36,331 bases of DNA. It comes from CAYLGY01 sp964383325 (GTDB taxonomy: Bacteria > Pseudomonadota > Alphaproteobacteria > Rhizobiales > Rhizobiaceae). How positions within the stretch are numbered: the first letter of the stretch is position 1; every line of letters begins with the position of its first letter. Both the position numbers and the translations under genes were made by a program. The stretch lies in contig CAYLGY010000014.1 of the NCBI GenBank assembly GCA_964383325.1, positions 1-36,331 of the forward strand, in the 5' to 3' direction. The notes under the pieces were generated by a model, which was not told the DNA's origin, did no database searches, and saw nothing but the letters and a program-made list of their open reading frames with translations. Shown in pieces: positions 15,480-24,184 of the stretch.

Positions 15480-16481
15480 TCAGCTGGAAACGGGCGGCCG
15501 CATGCCTTTCCTGGACGAGGCGTCCCACGCCTCCCAGGCCAGCGCATCGACATGTGACAGGATCTCGTCGATCTCCCGGGTTCCGGGCGGCCGTCGCGCG
15601 CCCGGATTGAATTTGTGGATCCGGCAATTGGGCGGCGGGCCGGAACGCAGGGCATGAATACGCCCGGAGCGACTTGGCTCGGACGGCGGTTCCAGCTGGT
15701 TATGCAACCTTTCCACGCGCGTCGGCAAGGGCTGTGGCGGTCGGGTCGCTGCTTTGGCCTTGCGCCTTGCACGTTCCAGATCCTGTCGGGTCTGCCAGCG
15801 CGCGAAACGGCGCGCCTGTGCGGGCAGGTCGGCAAGCGTCGCATGCACCGCATCGATGCGGAGCCTGAGCGGCGCCGATTCCATCAGGTCATTGCGCGAA
15901 GGCGGTAGCTGCGGCGATCGCCATTCCGTCACCCCCGGCAGGGTAATGCGCGGCATGTCGGGCTCAGGCTCGAACTGGCGCGGGCGGCTTGTCTGGCGCA
16001 GCGGGTCGAATAGGGAAAGGACGGCAACCGTCGCGCGTGGGCGGGCGGTCACGCGTCCCGCCGCCGGATGGCGTCGCGCAGGACGATGGGAGGGCGTAAC
16101 TGGCTGAGGGTGAACGGCGCAATGGGAAAGCGTGAGGCTGGAGTCCTTCAGCGCATCCATGCAGGCTTGCTCCGCCGGGACCCGAACGGGCGCAACGGCG
16201 CCGGCGTCAGATCGCGCAATGGCGCGGCGACGCCGATGGAAACAGCTATGCGGCTTGCGCTTGCCACGCGGCGCACGCTCGATCACCTTCACGCGGATGC
16301 GCGCGGCAGCATAGATGATGATGCGGCGAACCGCCGTTTCGACGGGGCGCAGCGTGCGCAGGATGTTCAGGCGCAGTCGCTTCGTCAGGCGGGAATGCTC
16401 GCCGAGAAGGGCGGCGCAACCCGCAAGGATGCGAAGAATGGCGATCACGTGTCGCTGCACCTGTTCATCCACCTCCTTCAC
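15480..16481 (-). CDS. Arginine-rich conserved-type hypothetical protein
   Basis: The function is not recognised. The 333-residue product has an N-terminal region (about 10-70) with short hydrophobic stretches (ILRILAGCAALL, RRIIIYAAARI) alternating with Arg, then a long Arg/Pro-rich low-complexity middle. The C-terminal third contains RRFARWQTRQDLERARRKAK and an acidic ending with EIDEILSHVDALAWEAW. The GTG start at 16481 follows GGAAGG with a 5-nt spacer; no better ATG exists. I have a vague memory of alphaproteobacterial hypothetical proteins with a similar DEIL-type C-terminus, but cannot name a family. It may be a membrane-associated or nucleic-acid-binding protein. Confidence 0.6.
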   Translation of the reverse strand: MKEVDEQVQRHVIAILRILAGCAALLGEHSRLTKRLRLNILRTLRPVETAVRRIIIYAAARIRVKVIERAPRGKRKPHSCFHRRRRAIARSDAGAVAPVRVPAEQACMDALKDSSLTLSHCAVHPQPVTPSHRPARRHPAAGRVTARPRATVAVLSLFDPLRQTSRPRQFEPEPDMPRITLPGVTEWRSPQLPPSRNDLMESAPLRLRIDAVHATLADLPAQARRFARWQTRQDLERARRKAKAATRPPQPLPTRVERLHNQLEPPSEPSRSGRIHALRSGPPPNCRIHKFNPGARRPPGTREIDEILSHVDALAWEAWDASSRKGMRPPVSS

Positions 16482-16764
16482 CCGAACCTTCCTTTCGATT
16501 TCTTACGCTGCGAGGAGTATGGCACAGCAAAAAGCAGGGCGGATAAAACAAGTGGAAAAAGCTTTCCCTGCGCGCTTTCAGGCAGGTCGGAACGGGGAAA
16601 TCGGGAACAGAAGGCTGCCTCAAGGCAGGGCGGATTGTACCGCTTCGGCTCTTCGGCAAGGGCTGCACGTCCGCCGCGACAATTCGCGCAGCGTGCGCGT
16701 TCGGAAGAATGAAAGGCATGCTGGCCCGAACCTGTTCGTATCCGCGTCGGGCATCCGCTCGCAG

Positions 16765-17517
16765 TCAGGCTGTGGGCTGGCCATGCTCGTCGCAGCGTTC
16801 CCCAATCCGGTTCAGGAGACTCGCCGTCAGGTCCATGACATGTTTGGCTTCGGCTGCCGTGTAGCGTTGATCCAGATGCATCGAAGCATTTCGATACGGG
16901 TTCTTCATAGCCGACAGTGAAGCGTGAATCTGCTCGAATAAATGCCCGTCTCCAGAGCGGCGGTCCGCATTTGTGGGCCATCGACGGTTTATCTCATCGC
17001 CAATAGATTTGAGGGCCAGATGCCAGTTGCGGTTCGCGACTCTTGCAGGATCTGCAATGCCAAGACAGAGCGACAGCGCATTTATCCCGCCTTCAAGGGC
17101 TCGGATGGCATGGATTGCAGCTGCTGTGTTGCGCTCAAGGACGTAGCAGTGAATGGATTCGTCCAGATCATATATGAGGGATGGGAACTGTTGATAGGCC
17201 AGGCCCCAGAATTTCTCCTTTCCACTCAGCAGTTCGGATTTGCGAGCCGGCACAGCTACAACCTTGAAATTCGTAAGCTCATCCAGGAGACGACTTTCCA
17301 AATGTTCCACTTCGCGCACAATCGCGTCCATGTGGAAAATCTGAATCTTGATGATCGGCTCCCCATGGAACGCCTGATCCTCGGGCTCTGCTCCTTTTTC
17401 AAGCAGATCCGCTATCCGATCGGCGCAAGCGAGCGATGCGCCGAACCCGAACCGGGAGGCTTCATGCTTCATGGTCTCTGCGTCCCGGCGGAAACGTTCC
17501 AAGGTGGAGACCGGCAT
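16765..17517 (-). CDS. HEPN-like protein with RX4H motif
   Basis: This is a 250-residue helical protein of unknown role. Near the C-terminus it has YRNASMHLDQRYT (from about 208), in which Arg209 and His214 form an RX4H motif with Asn after Arg, the signature of HEPN-fold RNases found in toxins, abortive-infection and CRISPR-linked proteins. A preceding helix pair (ERNTAAAIHAIRALEGGI, 128-145) suits the four-helix fold. The start is uncertain: ATG at 17517 is chosen, with ATG or TTG options up to 17565 and none with a strong ribosome site. Sampled lines of the gene have about 54% GC against 65-70% in the nqr genes, which suggests acquisition. No partner antitoxin is obvious beside it. Confidence 0.65.
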   Translation of the reverse strand: MPVSTLERFRRDAETMKHEASRFGFGASLACADRIADLLEKGAEPEDQAFHGEPIIKIQIFHMDAIVREVEHLESRLLDELTNFKVVAVPARKSELLSGKEKFWGLAYQQFPSLIYDLDESIHCYVLERNTAAAIHAIRALEGGINALSLCLGIADPARVANRNWHLALKSIGDEINRRWPTNADRRSGDGHLFEQIHASLSAMKNPYRNASMHLDQRYTAAEAKHVMDLTASLLNRIGERCDEHGQPTA

Positions 17518-17844
17518 TACGATACACGACCTGCGATCACGCATGTGACCAGCCATATTCCGCAATGTGCAGCAGCCAACAGAAACTTTGCCAAATCAAA
17601 TTCCTGCATGAATCCAAACAAGCTCCAACGCGTGCCGGGCGCAGCCGACGAACGCAGAATTCATAGCATGTTCGTCGGAACCGATAGGGAATATGTTCAT
17701 CGTTTCGCTCACGCGGCGCCTTGGCGTGGTGTGGAGATCCTGCCAACCCCAGCGGAGAAAGGCCGTGACAGGTGGGCTGGATCGGGGGAAGGAACCTGGT
17801 GCTTCGAATTGGAACCAGATTGCGAGTTCAGACATTCTGCCGCC
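17518..17844. other. Non-coding stretch between HEPN-like gene and tspO
   Basis: These 327 bp have moderate GC and several short open frames, including a minus-strand 34-codon frame from ATG 17697, but none resembles a known protein. They presumably hold the divergent promoters of the HEPN-like gene and tspO. I see no clear -35/-10 pair, repeat or RNA structure. Confidence 0.4.
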
Positions 17845-18339
17845 ATGGACCTTGATTCATCTCCACCCGGCCAGCGTGACTTCATACCTGCGGTGCAGGC
17901 GCTGATCTTCATCGGAATCGTTCTGGTCATTGGCCTGGGCATCGGTTATCTGACCCGGCCGGGAGAATGGTATGACAGCCTGGAGAAGCCATTCTTCCAG
18001 CCGCCTGCCTGGCTATTCGCGCCAGTCTGGACCATTCTCTATGTCCTGATCGCGATTGCCGGCTGGCGCATCTGGCGCCGCAATCCGCAAGGGGGAGCGA
18101 TGCGGCTCTGGTTTGTCCAGATGCTGCTCAACTGGTTGTGGTCGCCCATATTCTTCGGCGCTCAGGCGCCTTGGCCGGCCTTTGCAATCATCGTCGCGCT
18201 ACTCGCAGTCATTCTTGCCTTCATCGCGCATGCAAGACGAGTGGACCGCCCCGCTGCCTGGCTATTTGTTCCATATGCGGCCTGGGTATCGTTCGCGACG
18301 GTCCTGAATGGCTCCATTGCCGTCCTGAATTCCGCCTGA
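17845..18339 (+). CDS. tspO: TspO/MBR family membrane protein
   Basis: TspO/MBR proteins are small five-helix membrane proteins that bind tetrapyrroles and sterol-like ligands; in Rhodobacter TspO tunes photosynthesis gene expression. The 164-residue product has five hydrophobic segments and the aromatic family motifs PGEWYDSLEKPFFQPPAWLFAPVWTILY (starting near residue 37), the LNWLWSPIFFGAQAP region and a WVSFATVLNGSIAVLN ending. The ATG at 17845 gives normal length; the same frame is open back to 16942 only as antisense to the neighbour. The start lacks a clear ribosome site. It converges with hldE, leaving just 15 nt. Confidence 0.88.
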   Translation: MDLDSSPPGQRDFIPAVQALIFIGIVLVIGLGIGYLTRPGEWYDSLEKPFFQPPAWLFAPVWTILYVLIAIAGWRIWRRNPQGGAMRLWFVQMLLNWLWSPIFFGAQAPWPAFAIIVALLAVILAFIAHARRVDRPAAWLFVPYAAWVSFATVLNGSIAVLNSA

Positions 18340-18354
18340 TTCGCGACAGATCGA

Positions 18355-19779
18355 TCAGGGCTGCCTGCGCAGCGAGGCGAGTGCCGCTGTGGTCGAATAG
18401 CCTTCGACATAATCGAGGACCCGCACCTCGCCGCCATATGCCTGCACGAAACTGCTTCCGACGATCTTTTCGGGTGAATAGTCGCCGCCCTTGACGAGCA
18501 CGTCCGGTCGCACGAGGCGCAGGAGCCTTTCCGGCGTGTCTTCCCCAAAGGGCACGACCCAGTCGACCGGGCGCAGCGCCGCAAGCAGCTCCATCCTGGC
18601 GGCCAGATCATGATGAGGACGCTCCGGACCCTTCAGGCGGCGCACGGATTCGTCAGTATTGACGGCGACGACCAGCCGGTCGCCGAGCCCCTTTGCCTGT
18701 TCGAGATATCGGGCATGGCCGGCATGGAGAATGTCGAAACAGCCATTGGTGAAGACGATGCGCGCGCCGTCATTGCGTGCCGCAGCGATCTCTCCGAGAA
18801 GCTCGGTTTCGCTCAAGACACCGAAGCGGCTGGCGGGGGCCTGGCTGGCCTCGCGCGCCAGCTCCGCCGCGCTGACGCTGGCGGTGCCCAGCTTGCGGAC
18901 GACGATGCCGGCGGCGAGATTGGCGAGCGCTGTCGCCGAAACCATATCCAGCCCGCTGGAAATCGCCGCCGCGAGCGTCGAGATCACCGTGTCGCCGGCG
19001 CCGGTCACATCATAGACTTCCCGGGCCTGTGCCGGGAAGGATTCGACATTGCCATCCGATGAAATGAGCAGCATGCCACCCGGACCGAGCGTGAGCAGCA
19101 GGTAACCCAGCGAAAGCTCGCGCACGAGCGCCTTGCCGCGCGTGACCAACTCATTCTCATCGGCGCATTTTCCGACAACCGCCTCGAATTCCGCCCGGTT
19201 CGGCTTGAGCACCGTCACGCCAAAATAGCGGGAGAAATCGGTTCCCTTCGGGTCGACCAGCACCGGCCGGCCATCTGCCAGCGCGATCAACCCGGCAAGG
19301 TCGGACAGCGTGTTCTTGCCGTAATCGGACAGGATCAGCACGTCGGCCTGAGCGAGGTCCTGGCGGGCTGCCGCCGCAATGGCTCCGGCATGATCGCGCG
19401 TGAAGGGCTTTTCCATGTCGAGCCGGATCAATTGCTGGTTGCGCGACAGCACGCGCAGCTTGACAATGGTTGGTTCGTCCTCGCTCACGACCAGATTGCA
19501 TTGCACGCCACTGCCTGACAGCAGCCTTGCGAGAATGTCGGCATTGGCATCGCGACCCACCAGCCCGACAAGACCGACAGTTGCGCCAAGCGCCGCCAGA
19601 TTGACTGCAACATTGGCTGCGCCGCCGGCGCGCTCCTCATTGCGGGCAATTTCCACCACCGGCACCGGCGCCTCGGGCGAGATGCGCGCGACATCGCCGC
19701 TCCAGTAGCGGTCGAGCATGACGTCGCCGATGACCAGCACCCGGGCGCGATCGAATTGCGGGATGGCAAGCCTCTTCAT
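18355..19779 (-). CDS. hldE: Bifunctional heptose-7-phosphate kinase / heptose-1-phosphate adenylyltransferase
   Basis: HldE makes ADP-heptose for the LPS inner core by phosphorylating heptose 7-phosphate at C1 and later adenylylating heptose 1-phosphate. The 474-residue product has an N-terminal PfkB-type kinase domain (about 10-315) with GGAANVAVNLAALG (from residue 51) and the catalytic motif TGAGDT at 258-263, then a C-terminal nucleotidyltransferase domain with FTNGCFDILHAGH (342-354). Start ATG 19779 follows AGGAAAC; upstream in-frame codons to 19908 lie inside waaC and are rejected. The 4-nt ATGA overlap with waaC marks it as the last gene of a waaF-waaC-hldE operon. Confidence 0.96.
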   Translation of the reverse strand: MKRLAIPQFDRARVLVIGDVMLDRYWSGDVARISPEAPVPVVEIARNEERAGGAANVAVNLAALGATVGLVGLVGRDANADILARLLSGSGVQCNLVVSEDEPTIVKLRVLSRNQQLIRLDMEKPFTRDHAGAIAAAARQDLAQADVLILSDYGKNTLSDLAGLIALADGRPVLVDPKGTDFSRYFGVTVLKPNRAEFEAVVGKCADENELVTRGKALVRELSLGYLLLTLGPGGMLLISSDGNVESFPAQAREVYDVTGAGDTVISTLAAAISSGLDMVSATALANLAAGIVVRKLGTASVSAAELAREASQAPASRFGVLSETELLGEIAAARNDGARIVFTNGCFDILHAGHARYLEQAKGLGDRLVVAVNTDESVRRLKGPERPHHDLAARMELLAALRPVDWVVPFGEDTPERLLRLVRPDVLVKGGDYSPEKIVGSSFVQAYGGEVRVLDYVEGYSTTAALASLRRQP

Positions 19780-20783
19780 GTACTGTTTCCTGGTTCCGGT
19801 CCCACTGCCTGCAGCAGATGCGCCCAGACGATGGCGGGCGTCAATGGTGCGAATATCTGCGGATCGGTCCTTGTCTCCACCGGCGGGCATTCCGAGGCCC
19901 GCAGACATAGCTGGCGCCTTCCATAACCGCCGACAAGGCCGGGATCGGTCGGGCCGAACAGGACGACATTCGGCCGATCGAGCGCGGCGGCCAGATGCGA
20001 CAATCCGGTATCGACGGAAACGATCCCGGCGGCCCCGGCCAGCCGCTGCGCAATTTCCTCGAGTCCCAGGCGCGGCAGGACTTCGATGCCGGGCCGGCCA
20101 CCGGCAATGCGCCGGGCGCGCGCATGCCCTGCCTCATCGCCCCAGGGGAGCTCGATCGTCCAGCCGTCGGCAAGCGCCATGCCGGCAAGTTCGGACCAGT
20201 AGGATTCCGGCCAGTGCTTGTCGGGCCACGTCGTCGCATGGATGAAGACGAGGGAACGCGGCCGGATGGTGGCGGCAAAACGCTCGCGCAGCCTGTAGTC
20301 GCCCATGGCCTCCGGCACGCAATAGCCGAGTGCCCGGGCCAGCAAGTGCCGGGAGCGCTCTACGGCATGCATGTCCTTCGGCACCCGGATGCGATGCTGG
20401 TAAAATCGGGCAGCCAGCGGCTCGCGCGCCGATTCGCGATCATAACCATGGCGGGGACCGCGCGCGGGGAGAGCGGAAAGAATCGCGCTTTTCAGAAGTC
20501 CCTGCGCGTCGATCACGGCGTCATATTGCCGGGCCGTGAGCGCATGGCGATATTCACGCCATTCCCCGCGACGCCATGCCGCCAGCGGGCTGCGGCGCCA
20601 GCGGCGCAGGGCGATCGGGATCACCCGGTCGACCGCCGGATGCCAACCCGGAATGGCCGCCATCCCTTCCTCCACCACCCAGTCAAAGCGGATGCCCGGC
20701 AAGGCTGCGGCCGCATCGCTCACGGCTGGCAAGGTATGGATGACGTCCCCCATGGAAGAGGTCTTGACGAGAAGGACCTTCAT
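19776..20783 (-). CDS. waaC: Lipopolysaccharide heptosyltransferase I
   Basis: WaaC adds the first L-glycero-D-manno-heptose to Kdo2-lipid A at the inner membrane (GT9 family). The 335-residue product starts MKVLLVKTSSMGDVIHTLPAV, the diagnostic WaaC N-terminus with the acceptor-side SSMGD loop. It has GPRHGYDRESAREPLAARFY in the middle, a donor-site region HATTWPDKHWPE, and a C-terminal block SVDTGLSHLAAALDRPNVVLFGPTDP. The ATG at 20783 overlaps the waaF stop by 4 nt, and the gene end overlaps hldE by 4 nt. Confidence 0.94.
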   Translation of the reverse strand: MKVLLVKTSSMGDVIHTLPAVSDAAAALPGIRFDWVVEEGMAAIPGWHPAVDRVIPIALRRWRRSPLAAWRRGEWREYRHALTARQYDAVIDAQGLLKSAILSALPARGPRHGYDRESAREPLAARFYQHRIRVPKDMHAVERSRHLLARALGYCVPEAMGDYRLRERFAATIRPRSLVFIHATTWPDKHWPESYWSELAGMALADGWTIELPWGDEAGHARARRIAGGRPGIEVLPRLGLEEIAQRLAGAAGIVSVDTGLSHLAAALDRPNVVLFGPTDPGLVGGYGRRQLCLRASECPPVETRTDPQIFAPLTPAIVWAHLLQAVGPEPGNST

Positions 20784-21820
20784 GGATCGAGACTGCGCAT
20801 GGAATCGAGCACCATCCCTGCGGGCAATTCGTTGAGACAATTGGTGTGGCCGAGCGGGCATTGCCGCTTGAAGCAGGGGCTGCATTCAAGGCCGAGCCGC
20901 ACAATGCGGGCATTGTTCGAGAGGGGCGGGGAGTGGTCCGGCGTCGTTGAGCCATAGATGGCCACGAGGGGCCGGCCGAACGCAGCGGCGAGATGCATCA
21001 GTCCCGAATCATTGGCCACTACTGCATCCGCCACGCTCAGCATGTCCATAGCTTCGTCGAGAGAGGTCCGCCCGGTAAGATCGTGGCAGTCGGGCTGCGC
21101 ATCCCCACCGAGCCCTGCGCGGATCTCCCCGGCGATCGCGCCATCCCGTGCCGATCCGAGCAGCAAGATCTGCCAGCCCCGGTCCAGCCAGGCGCGCGCC
21201 AGTTGCACATGCTTGTCGGCAGGCCATTGCTTGGCGGGGCCGTATTCTGCGCCGGGGCACAGCGCAAGCACCTTCCGGTCCGGAACGATGCCGAAGCGGG
21301 CCATTGCGGCGCGGGCGCTGGCCTTGTCGGCCCGCAGCGCGGGATAGGGATGCGGCGCCGGAAAATCTTCGGCGCCGCCGACGGCGCTGGCGGGAAAGGC
21401 CAGCGCGTTGAAGCGGTCGATCATGAGCGGCAGCCGCCGCTTGTCGAGATGGCGCAGATCGTTGAGCAGCCCGTAGCGCATTTCCCCGCGCCAGCCCGTG
21501 CGTCTGCCGATGCGCGCTGCAAAGGGCACGAGCCCCGACTTCCAGGAATTGGGCAGGACGATCGCCTCGTCATATTTCCGACCGGCGAGTTCGCGGCCGA
21601 AGCGGTACCGCGCCGCCAGCGCTGCCTCGCCATGCCCGAAGGGAAGGCGAATGGCATGGCGCACCTGCGGCATGCGCGCAATGACGGCCAGGCACCAGTC
21701 TGGCGCTAGCACATCGATCTGAACGCCCGGGCGCTCGCGCACCAGTGTCATGAAAAGGCTCTGCGCCATGACCATGTCACCGATCCAGGACGGGCCGACG
21801 ACCAGGATCGAACTGCACAT
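20780..21820 (-). CDS. waaF: Lipopolysaccharide heptosyltransferase II
   Basis: WaaF adds the second heptose to the LPS inner core (GT9 family). The 346-residue product starts MCSSILVVGPSWIGDMVMAQSLF, the WaaF signature. It includes PNSWKSGLVPFAARIGRRTGWRGEMRYGLLND, cut here only for description, then CPGAEYGPAKQWP and the C-terminal ANDSGLMHLAAAFGRPLVAIYG block, and ends with the cysteine-rich segment ECSPCFKRQCPLGHTNC. ATG 21820 fits homologues and follows AGGCAGG; an ATG at 21850 is a possible alternative. It is the first gene of the LPS operon and is divergent from the nqr operon across 259 bp. Confidence 0.93.
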   Translation of the reverse strand: MCSSILVVGPSWIGDMVMAQSLFMTLVRERPGVQIDVLAPDWCLAVIARMPQVRHAIRLPFGHGEAALAARYRFGRELAGRKYDEAIVLPNSWKSGLVPFAARIGRRTGWRGEMRYGLLNDLRHLDKRRLPLMIDRFNALAFPASAVGGAEDFPAPHPYPALRADKASARAAMARFGIVPDRKVLALCPGAEYGPAKQWPADKHVQLARAWLDRGWQILLLGSARDGAIAGEIRAGLGGDAQPDCHDLTGRTSLDEAMDMLSVADAVVANDSGLMHLAAAFGRPLVAIYGSTTPDHSPPLSNNARIVRLGLECSPCFKRQCPLGHTNCLNELPAGMVLDSMRSLDP

Positions 21821-22079
21821 CGAGCCTGCCTGCTGTGGTTTCGGATTCATGTCAATCTTGCGCTTCGTGACCAACGCCCCGGCCTTGATCTGCTGCCAGG
21901 CCCCCGCCATGCAGCCCGTTCCTGCGCCATATGGTGCCGAATCACCCGGGGAAGCAAGTCTCGCGCAGGGGATTTGCAGATTTTCCGGGGGTAATGCCGG
22001 CGCCTTGCGCATGCCTACTTGATCCGGCCGGCAGCCGGACCCAAGATTGCAACCGAAGGGTCCGGTCAAGGGACCCGGC

Positions 22080-23378
22080 ATGGGTGGGTGCATGCTCCGG
22101 CAATTCGCAAGTTCATGGCGATCGCAGGAAGAAGTCCGGGTGCGGGGCGGATTTGCGATTCATCTTGACGGGCCGCCACTCGATCTGGTCATGCCCTCCA
22201 ATCCGGTCACGCAGGTTGCGCTGTGCGGCGCCGACTATCCCGGCATGCGGCCGCTGTTCGAGGTGAGGCCGGGCGAGACGGTCAAGCTCGGCCAGACGCT
22301 GTTCGTGGACCGCAAGCGCCCGCAGGTCCGCTTTGCCGCGCCGGCCCCCGGCAGGCTTGTCGAGCTCCGCTACGGTCCTCGTCGCGCGCTGGAAGCCGCG
22401 ATCATTGCCGTGGAAGGCGAGGACGCGCAGGAATTCGACCCGAATGGCAATGTCGAGGAATTGTTGCTTGCCTCCGGCCTCTGGACCGCGTTCCTGGCGC
22501 GTCCTTTCGGCCGCATTCCCGATCCCGGTTCCCGGCCCGACAGGATCCTGGTCGCGGCGATGGACACGCGCCCGCACGCGCCCGATCCGATGATTGCCAT
22601 CGAACTGGAACCGGAGTCCTTCCGGCGCGGCATCAAGGTGCTGCGGCAATTGGCTCGCGGGCCGGTAATCATCACGCACGCGCCCGGACGCAGGCCTGCG
22701 CTTGCGGACGCTGCTGACGGCATCCGCCTCGTCCAGATCCGTGGCCGGCATCCGGCCGGACTTGCCGGAACGCAGATCAGCCTGCTGGCGCCGGTAGGTC
22801 GGGAACGGACCTGCTGGTGCATCTCCCACGCCGATGTCATCGCCATTGGACATCTTCTCCGGCACGGGCGGCTGCCCGCGGAACGCGTGATCTCGGTTGC
22901 GGGACCGGGGTTGGAGAATCCGGGCCTCATCCGCGTGCGCCCGGGCGCGGCAATTGCCGATGTCCTTTCGGGAGAACTGAAGGAGGAGGCCGGCAAGGTG
23001 CTCTCCGGCGATGCGTTCGGCGGCCGGGAAGCCGCCTTTCTCGGGCGCTACCATCATCAGATCACGGTGCTCGGACAGGAGAGCGGCGCGCGGCTCGGCG
23101 GCATGGCACCGACGCTCGCCCGCCTGCTTCCCGGCTCGGCCAGTCCGGCAATCCTGCCGATGGAAATCCTCCAGCGGGCCATGCCGGCGTCGATCGCTGC
23201 CGTGCCGCTCCTGCGGGCGCTGGCCATGGGCGATGCCGAGCGCGCGCGTGAACTCGGCTGCCTCAATCTTGTGGAGGAGGACATGGCGCTGCTGGGCAGC
23301 CTCTGTCCGACGGGGGCAGATTACGGGAAATTGCTGCGCCGGGTCCTCAATCGGCTGGCCACCGGAGTACGCCGATGA
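22080..23378 (+). CDS. nqrA: NQR subunit A-like protein
   Basis: In Na+-NQR, NqrA is a peripheral cytoplasmic subunit at the quinone end and carries no covalent cofactor. The 432-residue product follows the NqrA pattern: VALCGADYPGMRPLFEVRPGE, FVDRKRPQVRFAAPAPG, LWTAFLARPFGRIP, GRHPAGLAGTQISLLAPV, SVAGPGLENPGLIRVRPGA, and a C-terminus with GCLNLVEEDMALLGSLCPTGADYG. ATG 22080 follows AAGGGA with 6 nt spacing; ATG 22092 is an alternative. It starts the operon and overlaps nqrB (ATGA). Length is close to the usual about 445. This subunit appears intact, unlike its partners. Confidence 0.87.
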   Translation: MGGCMLRQFASSWRSQEEVRVRGGFAIHLDGPPLDLVMPSNPVTQVALCGADYPGMRPLFEVRPGETVKLGQTLFVDRKRPQVRFAAPAPGRLVELRYGPRRALEAAIIAVEGEDAQEFDPNGNVEELLLASGLWTAFLARPFGRIPDPGSRPDRILVAAMDTRPHAPDPMIAIELEPESFRRGIKVLRQLARGPVIITHAPGRRPALADAADGIRLVQIRGRHPAGLAGTQISLLAPVGRERTCWCISHADVIAIGHLLRHGRLPAERVISVAGPGLENPGLIRVRPGAAIADVLSGELKEEAGKVLSGDAFGGREAAFLGRYHHQITVLGQESGARLGGMAPTLARLLPGSASPAILPMEILQRAMPASIAAVPLLRALAMGDAERARELGCLNLVEEDMALLGSLCPTGADYGKLLRRVLNRLATGVRR

Positions 23379-24184
23379 AGGCCGAACCGGTGATCCATGT
23401 ACCCGAGCCGGAGACCGGGCGTATGCGCTTGCGGATCTACCTGCCGGACCGCCATGCGCTCGCCTGCCTGGTCGCGCTCGTCCCTGCGGTGCTGTCGAGC
23501 GCCACGCAAGGCGCGTTGCTCCTTCACCTTGGCGGTGCCATGGCGGCATGTCTCGCCCCGGCCGGTCTCTTCGCGATGATCCGCCGACGCGCCCCGGGCT
23601 GGTCCTGGCTGACGACGGCGATGCTCTTCGCGCTGCTGGTTCCCTCGGGGGTACCCATCTGGCAGGCAATGGCGATGCTTGCCCTCGCCATGGTCGTCAC
23701 CGAACAGGCTTTCGGCGGGCAGGGACATGGCCTCGCCCATCCGGCTGCGGCGGCGCTCGCCCTGCTTTCGCTGTCCGGGCCGGTTCCGGAGGCTGACATC
23801 GCCTGGTCGACCTCCATCGTCATGCTGCCGGGCCTCGTCCTGCTTCTGCTTTCCGGAATGATCTCGTGGCGGATCCTGGCCGGTCTCGCGATTGCCTTCG
23901 CCATCGCCTCCCTGTCAGGCGGCCTGCCGCAGCTCCTCGAAAGCGGGCCGGCCATCCTGCTCGGCATTCTCGCGATCTGCCATCCGCCCGGCAGCGCCGC
24001 GACACGTGCCGGCCGGCTCGTCCAGGGCGTGCTGGCGGGAGGTGTGATTGCGCTCGGCACGTCACAGGCGCCGACAGTCGGTATTGCCCATGCGGCCCTG
24101 GTTGCCAGCCTTTTCGCACCGCTGGCCGACCAGGCAGCGATCGCCGTGCAGCAATGGCGGGGAGGGCATCTTGACCTCGATTGA
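23375..24184 (+). CDS. nqrB: Shortened NQR subunit B-like membrane protein without FMN site
   Basis: NqrB normally has about 410 residues, several membrane helices, riboflavin, and FMN on the Thr of an S-G-A-T motif. This 269-residue protein is recognisable by EQAFGGQGHGLAHPA (110-124), the helix ending LLLLSGMISWRILAG (156-170), and the end LVASLFAPLADQAAI, equal to the canonical LFANLFAPLFDH. The canonical stretch with the flavinylation motif and GSIGE turn would fall between residues about 144 and 150 but is absent, and no SGAT occurs anywhere. The N-terminus is also short. The frame is clean and overlaps nqrA and nqrC, so this is not simple decay. Best read as a flavin-less NqrB variant. 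Confidence 0.8.
   Translation: MKAEPVIHVPEPETGRMRLRIYLPDRHALACLVALVPAVLSSATQGALLLHLGGAMAACLAPAGLFAMIRRRAPGWSWLTTAMLFALLVPSGVPIWQAMAMLALAMVVTEQAFGGQGHGLAHPAAAALALLSLSGPVPEADIAWSTSIVMLPGLVLLLLSGMISWRILAGLAIAFAIASLSGGLPQLLESGPAILLGILAICHPPGSAATRAGRLVQGVLAGGVIALGTSQAPTVGIAHAALVASLFAPLADQAAIAVQQWRGGHLDLD

Noticed and set aside
16942..17844. N-terminal extension of the tspO frame by about 300 codons
   Set aside because: The extension is antisense to the HEPN-like gene, and the TspO family begins close to 17845.
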